NCBI GenBank assembly: GCA_048393175.1
Contig: DBFJJM010000013.1
Coordinates: forward strand, 1-19,021
Source: Merdicola sp048393175
GTDB taxonomy: Bacteria; Bacillota; Clostridia; TANB77; CAG-508
Reading direction: 5' to 3'
DNA: 19,021 nt
Under the pieces are notes generated by a model, which was not told where the DNA came from, did not search any database, and was given only the letters and a program-made list of their open reading frames with translations. This document shows positions 13,655-19,021 of this stretch, piece by piece (positions within the stretch are counted from its first letter, which is position 1; every line of letters begins with the position of its first letter). The translations under genes were made by a program, and so were the position numbers.

Positions 13655-14176
13655 ATGTACGAAAAAGAAAAGGACTTTAAAAAAATGTGTAGCTTTTATG
13701 TTAGTGATGTTCATCTAATTACTATGCTACTACCATATATCGCTGCAAAAATTGAAGAAAGAAAAGCAGTATATACTCTATTAGAAGATAATTTAAAGCC
13801 AATTGTAAAAAAGTTATTAGCAAAAACGAATCTAAAAGAAACATTAAAAAAAGAGATTATGAATATTCATTGGGAACAAAAAATACGATATAAATATAAA
13901 GACTTTGAAGTAGAAATGAAAGAAATCAAAGCAGAAGAAATTAATTTTATTCTAATGGGGAAAGAGCAATATAGACAGATTTATCATTCGAATATTCAAA
14001 AATATTTTGAAAAACAAACAGTAAAAGTAAATATTATTGATTGCTATGAAGTACTAGAATTTAATCAAAATATTCAAGAAATATTAGATTCTCATGATAA
14101 AATTTTAAATACATCAGGAGAAAAAGAAATAACAGAAGTTTTTGAAAATTATCAAAAGAAAAAAATCGTTGAATAA
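13655..14176 (+). CDS. Unrecognised protein with a Spo0A-box promoter
   Basis: 173 residues, soluble by appearance: no signal peptide or membrane helix. I do not recognise the family. The sequence alternates strands and helices: MCSFYVS (strand, 11-17), an amphipathic helix through DVHLITMLLPYIAAKIEER, AVYTLLED (strand, 38-45), a long Lys-rich helical part to about 72, EEINFILMG (strand, about 94-102), a helix from KEQYRQIYHSNIQKYF, VKVNIIDCYEVL (strand, 123-134) and a charged helical tail. This suggests an alpha/beta Rossmann-like fold. A loose resemblance of the first 45 residues to MEDS-type sensory domains is a guess. The ATG at 13655 has GGAGG six bases upstream; the longer frame from 13613 starts within the promoter. 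Its neighbour spoIIR and the 0A box suggest an early sporulation or stationary-phase role. The next gene has its own promoter. Confidence 0.7.
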   Translation: MYEKEKDFKKMCSFYVSDVHLITMLLPYIAAKIEERKAVYTLLEDNLKPIVKKLLAKTNLKETLKKEIMNIHWEQKIRYKYKDFEVEMKEIKAEEINFILMGKEQYRQIYHSNIQKYFEKQTVKVNIIDCYEVLEFNQNIQEILDSHDKILNTSGEKEITEVFENYQKKKIVE

Positions 14177-14179
14177 TTC

Positions 14180-14208
14180 TTGACGAAACGATTCATCTAT
14201 TATAAGAT
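14180..14208 (+). promoter_or_regulatory. SigA-type promoter of the UDP-sugar operon, inside an inverted repeat
   Basis: TTGACG (14180-14185), 17 bases, TAAGAT (14203-14208). An inverted repeat AATCGTT (14164-14170) / AACGATT (14187-14193) encloses the -35. It could be an operator or a weak terminator hairpin of the gene before. Confidence 0.5.
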
Positions 14209-14254
14209 AGAAAAATAATTTAATATTAAAATAAAAAAAGAGGAGCAGATTCAT

Positions 14255-15508
14255 ATGGATGAAAAATATGAGCAAGTAAAACGTATTTTAAAAAGGTATG
14301 ACCAAGAACACTTATTAGTATGTTATGACAAACTTGAAACAGAACAAAAGCAAGAATTGTTGAATCAAATTTTAACAATTGATTTTGACCTTATGAAAAA
14401 ATTATATGACCAAAGTAGAGAGCAAGTAGATTTTGGTCAAGATAAAATTGAACCAATTGCTTATGAAGATAAAAGTAAAATGTCACAAGAAACCTATCAC
14501 AAATATCAAGAACTTGGTAGAACAAGAATTCAAGAAGGAAAATTGGCTACTGTTACTATGGCAGGAGGACAAGGAACAAGACTAGGACATAATGGACCAA
14601 AAGGAACCTTTGATTTAGGGTTACAGAACCATAAATCTTTATTTGAAATTCTTTGTGACACATTAAAAGAAGCAAAAGAAAAATATGGTGTATATATTTC
14701 TTGGTATATTATGACAAGTAATCAAAATTATGAACAAACAAAAAACTTTTTTGAGCAAAACAATTATTTTGATTACCCAAAAGAAAAAATCACTTTTTTT
14801 ATTCAAGGGGAACTTCCTATGTTAGGAGAAGATGGTAAAATCCTAATTGGAGAAGATGGACTTGTAAAATTAGCAGCAGATGGACATGGAGGGACTTTTG
14901 AAGCCATTGTAAAATCAGGCGCTTATGATAAAATGTTACAAGACGGAATTGAATGGATTTTTATTGGTGGAGTAGACAATGTATTAGTAAAAATGGTAGA
15001 CCCTGTTTTGATGGGATTAGCAGAAACAAAAAATTGTCTAGCAGCAGGGAAATCTGTAGTAAAAGCTGGACCAGAAGAACATGTGGGAGTATTTTGTACT
15101 AGAAATGGAAAGCCAAGTGTTATTGAATATACTGAAATTTCTGAGGAAATGGCAAATGCAAGAGACGAAAAAGGAGAGCTTGTATATGGAGAATCTCACA
15201 TTTTGTGTAATTTGTTTAATATAAAACGAATTACAAAAATAGCACAAACTAAACTTCCTTATCATTCTGCTTTTAAAAAGGCGAGCTATATTGACCAAAA
15301 CGGTGAGAAAGTTGTACCAGATAAGCCAAATGCATATAAATATGAAGCATTTATCTTTGATGCCTTTTCAAGTTTAGACAGTATGGCTATTATGAGAGTA
15401 AAAAGAGAAGAAGAATTTGCTCCTGTCAAAAATGCAACAGGTGTAGATAGTCCAGAAACAGCTAGAAAGTTATATAAGGAGTTTCACGAAAAAAAGAAAG
15501 GGTGCTAG
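14255..15508 (+). CDS. UDPGP type 1 (UAP1-like) UDP-sugar pyrophosphorylase
   Basis: 417 residues of the UTP:sugar-1-phosphate uridylyltransferase family PF01704, the mainly eukaryotic type, unrelated in layout to bacterial GalU or GlmU. The nucleotide-binding loop AGGQGTRLGHNGPKG is at 103-117. Later blocks resemble human UAP1/AGX1 closely: LVKLAADGHGGTF (203-215), VDNVLVKMVDP (240-250), VIEYTEIS (289-296), PDKPNAYKYEAFIFDAF (355-371) and REEEFAPVKNA (384-394). UAP enzymes make UDP-GlcNAc or UDP-GalNAc from UTP and the sugar 1-phosphate; the bacterial members' substrate is not clear, and glucose 1-phosphate is possible. The following gene encodes a hexose-phosphate mutase that could supply the sugar 1-phosphate. 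GAGGAG lies nine bases before the ATG. Product is cytosolic. Confidence 0.85.
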   Translation: MDEKYEQVKRILKRYDQEHLLVCYDKLETEQKQELLNQILTIDFDLMKKLYDQSREQVDFGQDKIEPIAYEDKSKMSQETYHKYQELGRTRIQEGKLATVTMAGGQGTRLGHNGPKGTFDLGLQNHKSLFEILCDTLKEAKEKYGVYISWYIMTSNQNYEQTKNFFEQNNYFDYPKEKITFFIQGELPMLGEDGKILIGEDGLVKLAADGHGGTFEAIVKSGAYDKMLQDGIEWIFIGGVDNVLVKMVDPVLMGLAETKNCLAAGKSVVKAGPEEHVGVFCTRNGKPSVIEYTEISEEMANARDEKGELVYGESHILCNLFNIKRITKIAQTKLPYHSAFKKASYIDQNGEKVVPDKPNAYKYEAFIFDAFSSLDSMAIMRVKREEEFAPVKNATGVDSPETARKLYKEFHEKKKGC

Positions 15509-15522
15509 TAAAATGGCACCTT
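15499..15522 (+). terminator. Intercistronic hairpin between the two UDP-sugar genes
   Basis: 7-bp stem AGGGTGC / GCACCTT (one G-U) around the stop codon of the pyrophosphorylase gene, followed by TTACTTTTGCC. The T tract is poor, so it may be a partial terminator or a processing/stability hairpin setting the ratio of the two products. Confidence 0.35.
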
Positions 15523-15546
15523 ACTTTTGCCTTGAGGAGGAAAAAA

Positions 15547-17271
15547 ATGGAATATTTAAAAGAATATGAAAAATGGTGTACAAGTGAAGAATTTGATGAA
15601 CAGACCAAACAAGAATTAAAACAAATAAAGAACAATCCAGAAGAAATTAAAGACCGATTTTATCAAGAATTAGAATTTGGAACAGCTGGATTAAGGGGAA
15701 TAATTGGTGCGGGAACCAATCGCATGAATTATTATACAGTAGGAAAAGCGACACAAGGATTAGCTTGTTATATTAAAAAACAAAAAGCAGAGCAAAGAGG
15801 AGTAGTCATAGCTTATGATTCTAGACATATGTCAAAAGAGTTTGGACATAGGGCAGCACTTATTTTAAATGCGAATGGAATTAAAACCTACTTATTTGAA
15901 TCTTTAAGACCAGTTCCAGAATTGTCTTTTTCAGTTAGAAAGTTAAATTGTATTGCAGGAATTATGATTACTGCTAGCCATAATCCACCGAAATATAATG
16001 GGTATAAAGTTTATTGGGAAGATGGGGCACAAATTGTAGCACCAAAAGACAAAGAAATTATTCAGGAAGTAAGGAACATAAAAAACTATTCTGAAATTCA
16101 ATGGATAACAGAAAGCCAAGCAAAAGAAAAAGGTCTGTATCATATAGTGGGAGAACAATTAGATGATGAATATATTCAAACGATTAAACAATTAGTGCTA
16201 AATCCACAAGTGATTAAAGAACAAAAGGACTTGAAAATTGTGTATACTCCTCTACACGGCACAGGAAAAGTTCCAGTTCAAAGAATTCTTTCTGAACTAG
16301 GATTTGAACATGTTTATATTGTTCCAGAACAAGAAAATCCGGATGGGGATTTTCCAACAGTCGATTATCCTAATCCAGAAGATAAAAAAGCATTTGATTT
16401 AGCAATAATGTTAGCAAAAGAAAAAAATGCGGATATTGTGCTTGCAACAGACCCAGATGCAGACCGTTTAGGAGTTTACGCAAAAGATTCTAAAACAGGA
16501 GAATATTGTTCCTTTACAGGGAACATGTCGGGCTTATTACTGGCAGAATATGAATTATCACAAAAAAAAGAAAAAGGACTTTTACCACCCAAAGGAGTAC
16601 TTATCAAGACGATTGTGTCCTCTAACTTAGCAGATGCCATAGCCAAAGAATATCAAATTAAATTAATCGAAGTCTTAACTGGATTTAAATTTATTGGAGA
16701 AAAAATTAGACAGTTTGAAGAAAATAAACAATATGAATATCTTTTTGGATTCGAAGAAAGTTATGGTTGTTTAATTGGTACGCACGCTAGAGATAAAGAT
16801 GCAATTGTAGCAGTAATGGCACTATGCGAAGCAGCCGCTTATTATAAAAGAAAAGGACTAACTTTATGGGACCAAATGATAACTATTTATGAAAAATATG
16901 GCTATTATAAAGAAGGAATTCTTTCTATAACTTTAGAAGGAGCAGACGGAAGTGAGAAAATTAAGCAGATATTAGAAAAATTAAGAAAAAATCCATTGAC
17001 AAAAATAGGAAACAATGCAATTTTAAGAGTCAGAGATTATCAAGAAGGAAGTATTTATAATAAGCAAACAGGAGAAAAAGAACCGACTAATTTACCATTT
17101 TCTAATGTATTATATTATGAGTTAGAACAAGATGGCTGGTGCTGTATACGCCCTTCTGGTACAGAACCAAAAATTAAATTCTATATGGGTGTAAAGGCAA
17201 TCTCTATGAAAGACGCAGAAGAAAAATTAACCCAACTAACAGAAGCAATGAAACAAATAGCTAAACAATAA
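15547..17271 (+). CDS. Phosphoglucomutase/phosphomannomutase (alpha-D-phosphohexomutase)
   Basis: 574 residues, matching the long PgcA (YhxB)/PGM2-type bacterial mutases (about 580). It interconverts hexose 6-phosphate and hexose 1-phosphate through a phosphoserine. The catalytic S144 is in ITASHNPPKYNGYK (141-154), the Mg site is DPDADR (302-307), the sugar-specificity loop is GFEESYG (401-407) and the phosphate-binding loop is RPSGTEPK (535-542). All four landmarks are intact. Glucose is the likely main substrate, with mannose possible. The longer frame from 15502 overlaps the previous gene and its hairpin; ATG 15547 has GAGGAGG seven bases upstream and gives the family N terminus. It probably shares the promoter at 14180 and feeds sugar 1-phosphate to the pyrophosphorylase for glycolipid or wall-polymer precursors. 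Confidence 0.92.
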   Translation: MEYLKEYEKWCTSEEFDEQTKQELKQIKNNPEEIKDRFYQELEFGTAGLRGIIGAGTNRMNYYTVGKATQGLACYIKKQKAEQRGVVIAYDSRHMSKEFGHRAALILNANGIKTYLFESLRPVPELSFSVRKLNCIAGIMITASHNPPKYNGYKVYWEDGAQIVAPKDKEIIQEVRNIKNYSEIQWITESQAKEKGLYHIVGEQLDDEYIQTIKQLVLNPQVIKEQKDLKIVYTPLHGTGKVPVQRILSELGFEHVYIVPEQENPDGDFPTVDYPNPEDKKAFDLAIMLAKEKNADIVLATDPDADRLGVYAKDSKTGEYCSFTGNMSGLLLAEYELSQKKEKGLLPPKGVLIKTIVSSNLADAIAKEYQIKLIEVLTGFKFIGEKIRQFEENKQYEYLFGFEESYGCLIGTHARDKDAIVAVMALCEAAAYYKRKGLTLWDQMITIYEKYGYYKEGILSITLEGADGSEKIKQILEKLRKNPLTKIGNNAILRVRDYQEGSIYNKQTGEKEPTNLPFSNVLYYELEQDGWCCIRPSGTEPKIKFYMGVKAISMKDAEEKLTQLTEAMKQIAKQ

Positions 17272-17273
17272 GC

Positions 17274-17317
17274 AAAAAGAAAGAGTAAGTCAAAATGAAA
17301 ACTTACTTTTTCTTTTT
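17274..17317. terminator. Bidirectional terminator between the mutase gene and ttcA
   Basis: 17-bp stem with one G-U pair (17274-17290 with 17301-17317), loop CAAAATGAAA, A-tract before and T-tract after on both strands. It starts three bases after the mutase stop and overlaps the last codons of ttcA, which encode KKKK. Confidence 0.8.
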
Positions 17318-18022
17318 GTTCCATCCAGTTATATTACTTCTTTTAATTGCTCCATATAAATTAGAACGCACTCTAGGAATATCCTTTTGAAGATAAACAA
17401 GAAGGTCTTTCATATCTTCTCTTTTAGAATAACCGTCCATAGGGCAAGCCTTTGGCATAATTTTGATTTCGCTTTTTTTAATGAAATTTCGAATATATTT
17501 TTCAGACGTATAGATTAACGGGCGAATTAAAGTAATATTAGAACGGTCCATATAGGACTTAGGAGAAAAAGTGTGAATACTACCTCCATAAAACAAGTCA
17601 AGTAAAAACGTTTCTAAAACATCATCTTCTGTATGTCCTAGTGCAATTTTATTACATCCATTTTCAATAGCATAACTATTTAAAATTCCCCTTCTTAAAT
17701 TAGCACAAAGAGAACAAGGATTTTTCTCTTTTCGGATATCAAATACAATTTCTTTAATATGAGAAGTTGCTTCTATAAAAGGTACATCTAGATTCTCACA
17801 AGTCTTTTGCAAAACAGAGGTATCAAAGAAATCGAATCCGGGATTTACACTAATGGCAACAAGACTAAATTTTTTTGGATAAAAACGTTGCAAATTTTTT
17901 AGCCCCATTAGTAAAGTTGTAGAATCTTTTCCCCCAGAAAAAGCTACCGCAATTTTATCTCCTTCTTCAATCATTTCAAATTCTTCAATTGCTTTTCTCA
18001 TATTTCCTAAAATTTTTTGCAT
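17303..18022 (-). CDS. ttcA: TtcA-family tRNA-thiolating PP-loop ATPase
   Basis: 239 residues of the TtcA/TilS PP-loop superfamily. The ATP loop SGGKDST is at 29-35. C103-x2-C106 (CSLC) and C193 in KACPMDGYSKRED are placed like the three [4Fe-4S] ligands of TtcA, which makes 2-thiocytidine at position 32 of certain tRNAs. GHTEDDVLETFLLDLFYGG (129-147) is the other family signature. It is shorter than the E. coli enzyme (about 310), as is usual for Firmicutes versions. The true tRNA target in clostridia is not certain, so the symbol is by family. The ATG at 18022 has TAGGAG upstream and a strong promoter; it is a single-gene unit. Confidence 0.82.
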   Translation of the reverse strand: MQKILGNMRKAIEEFEMIEEGDKIAVAFSGGKDSTTLLMGLKNLQRFYPKKFSLVAISVNPGFDFFDTSVLQKTCENLDVPFIEATSHIKEIVFDIRKEKNPCSLCANLRRGILNSYAIENGCNKIALGHTEDDVLETFLLDLFYGGSIHTFSPKSYMDRSNITLIRPLIYTSEKYIRNFIKKSEIKIMPKACPMDGYSKREDMKDLLVYLQKDIPRVRSNLYGAIKRSNITGWNKKKK

Positions 18023-18051
18023 AAATTACTCCTAATTTCAAAGTTAATAGT

Positions 18052-18080
18052 ATTATACAAAAAGAGAAAGGAAAATTCAA
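18052..18080 (-). promoter_or_regulatory. SigA-type promoter of ttcA
   Basis: Minus strand TTGAAT (18075-18080), 17 bases, perfect TATAAT (18052-18057) preceded by TG. Start site predicted near 18045, a leader of about 23 bases. Confidence 0.75.
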
Positions 18081-18212
18081 TCCAAAAAAGAATGGAAAAA
18101 TGGAAAAGACTCTCCAAGTATACTAAAATGAAAATATTAAAAAGATATTAGCAGTCAAGTTATGAGGATATGTTTTAATAGGCAAAAAGAAACTAATCGG
18201 AAAAGCAAAAAA

Positions 18213-18300
18213 GAATGAGTCCTGCAAATTACAGAATTCATTCCTTGTTAGTAGCCTAGTTAAATTCAATCAAAAAGGTCTAACTTTTGGGTTCAGTTCA
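18213..18300 (+). mobile_element. Probable relic of an IS3/IS150-type element end
   Basis: Within the gene-free stretch 18023-18491. Read on the minus strand from 18300, the sequence begins TGAACTGAACCCAAAAGTTA and continues GACC (to 18277). This follows the pattern I know for terminal inverted repeats of IS150-group elements (TGWACTG..CCC.AAAAGTTAGAC). About 35 bases inside it is a hairpin, GAATGAGT-c-CTG / CAG-a-ATTCATTC (18213-18243), of the sort found after transposase genes. No transposase reading frame and no matching second end are present, so only one end survives. The left edge is not defined. The rest of the stretch, apart from the ttcA and tRNA promoters, shows nothing I can name. 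Confidence 0.4.
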
Positions 18301-18415
18301 TGTCCTGTCTTTTTATATAATGAGAATTTTACATTTAAGTAAGCCTCAAAACATTTATCTATAAGACTATAACCATGTATTTCAAAAAATGGCAAAAGAA
18401 AACGAACAACAAAAG

Positions 18416-18443
18416 TTGATTATTCAAAAAAGTATGATATAAT
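18416..18443 (+). promoter_or_regulatory. SigA-type promoter of tRNA-Arg-tadA
   Basis: TTGATT (18416-18421), 16 bases, perfect TATAAT (18438-18443). The start site near 18450 is about 42 bases before the mature tRNA 5' end. Confidence 0.65.
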
Positions 18444-18491
18444 AAATAAGGTTTCTTTTGATGAATGATTCTATAGGATGAAACCCTATAT

Positions 18492-18568
18492 GCGTTTATA
18501 GCTCAGTTGGATAGAGCGCTCCCCTCCTAAGGGAGAGGCCGCAGGTTCGATTCCTGCTAAGCGCACCA
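18492..18568 (+). tRNA. tRNA-Arg (anticodon CCT)
   Basis: A 77-base complete cloverleaf with encoded CCA. Acceptor GCGTTTA/TAAGCGC has one G-U. The D arm is GCTC/GAGC, the anticodon stem CTCCC/GGGAG with loop CTCCTAA (U33, anticodon CCU, A37), the variable loop AGGCC, and the T arm GCAGG-TTCGATT-CCTGC. It reads the AGG arginine codon, one of the AGR codons common in AT-rich genomes. It is preceded by a good promoter and followed after 27 bases by tadA, with only an A/T-rich gap and no clear terminator between. Confidence 0.97.
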
Positions 18569-18595
18569 TTTTTATAAAAAAAGAATGAGGAAGAT

Positions 18596-19021
18596 ATGGA
18601 ACAAGAAAAATACATGATAGAAGCGGTTAAAGAAGCTTTAAAAGCGTATCAAAAGGAAGAGATTCCCATCGGTGCAGTGGTTGTAAAAGAAGGAAACATA
18701 ATAGCAAAAGGACATAATTTGAAAGAAACGAAGAAAAACACATTAAAACATGCGGAGTTGATTGCTATTGAAAAAGCAAGTAAAAAACTACAGCGTTGGA
18801 GGCTAACAGATTGTGATTTATATGTAACATTAGAGCCATGTCCGATGTGTATGGGAGCGATTCTAAATGCTAGAATTCGAAAGTTATATTTTGGGGCAAA
18901 GGACCCTAAAGCTGGAGCATGTGGGTCAATTATAAATTTAACGGAGTATCCTTTTAACCACAAACTTCAAATTGAAGCTGGTGTTTTACAAACAGAATGT
19001 GAAACAATTTTAAAAAAGTTT
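18596..19021 (+). CDS. tadA: tRNA-specific adenosine deaminase, 3' end outside the window
   Basis: 142 codons are visible and the frame is still open at the last base, so the stop is missing; family members are about 150-165 residues, so little is lost. TadA deaminates A34 to inosine in the anticodon of tRNA-Arg(ACG), which lets one tRNA read CGU, CGC and CGA. The zinc and catalytic set is intact: H52-A-E54 and P81-C82-P-M-C85, followed by GAILNARIRKLYFGAKDPKAG and CGS. The ATG at 18596 is preceded by GAGGA. The gene follows a different arginine tRNA (CCT), not its substrate, and probably shares that transcript. Confidence 0.93.
   Translation, partial: MEQEKYMIEAVKEALKAYQKEEIPIGAVVVKEGNIIAKGHNLKETKKNTLKHAELIAIEKASKKLQRWRLTDCDLYVTLEPCPMCMGAILNARIRKLYFGAKDPKAGACGSIINLTEYPFNHKLQIEAGVLQTECETILKKF

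Noticed and set aside
18311..18321. TATAAT at 18316-18321 as a second promoter upstream of the tRNA
   Set aside because: No acceptable -35 (TTCAGT/TCAGTT at the needed distance), and the promoter at 18416-18443 fits better.

Overview
The window is strongly AT-rich, densely packed low-GC Gram-positive DNA from a spore-forming Clostridia-type bacterium. The evidence is a GerMN-domain protein, SpmA, SpmB, SpoIIR, an AbrB with a clostridial Cys-rich tail, strong AGGAGG-type ribosome binding sites, many textbook TTGACA/TATAAT promoters with 17-base spacers, and two perfect Spo0A-box heptamers (TGTCGAA) in promoter regions. The genus cannot be named; an uncultured gut clostridium is only a guess.

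Layout. (1) 1-522: 3' part of a patatin-like lipase, converging on (2) 562-4884, a 1440-residue fusion of two BadF/BcrA-type ATPases with dehydratase-type iron-sulfur domains. (3) 5009-6367: a divergent pair, hemolysin III (TrhA) on minus and a membrane-anchored GerMN protein on plus. (4) 6608-8468: trmN6-rsmI converging on abrB, an arrangement also found in Bacillus. (5) 8648-9759: spmA-spmB. (6) 9760-10098: a gene-free stretch with a Spo0A box, a consensus promoter pointing into non-coding DNA, and a GC-rich long inverted repeat. (7) 10099-12668, minus: the overlapping operon murA-walJ-rlmH. (8) 12788-14176: spoIIR on minus, diverging from an unrecognised 173-residue gene on plus whose promoter also has a Spo0A box upstream. 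(9) 14255-17271: a UAP1-like UDP-sugar pyrophosphorylase and a phosphohexomutase, probably one operon. (10) 17303-18022: ttcA on minus. (11) 18023-18491: non-coding, with what looks like the end of an old IS3/IS150-type element. (12) 18492-19021: tRNA-Arg(CCT) followed at once by tadA, which runs off the end.

Two themes run through the window. One is sporulation and transition-state control (abrB, spmAB, GerMN protein, spoIIR, Spo0A boxes). The other is RNA modification (trmN6, rsmI, rlmH, ttcA, tadA, with a tRNA gene). UDP-sugar supply (mutase plus pyrophosphorylase) and MurA feed the cell envelope.

No defence island, CRISPR array, prophage or intact mobile element was seen. The best candidates for something undescribed are the orphan Spo0A-box promoter at 9787-9831, with the structured non-coding DNA after it, and the unknown Spo0A-box gene at 13655. 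Several coding starts given here are downstream of the longest open frame, because promoters, terminators and ribosome binding sites rule out the longer versions.
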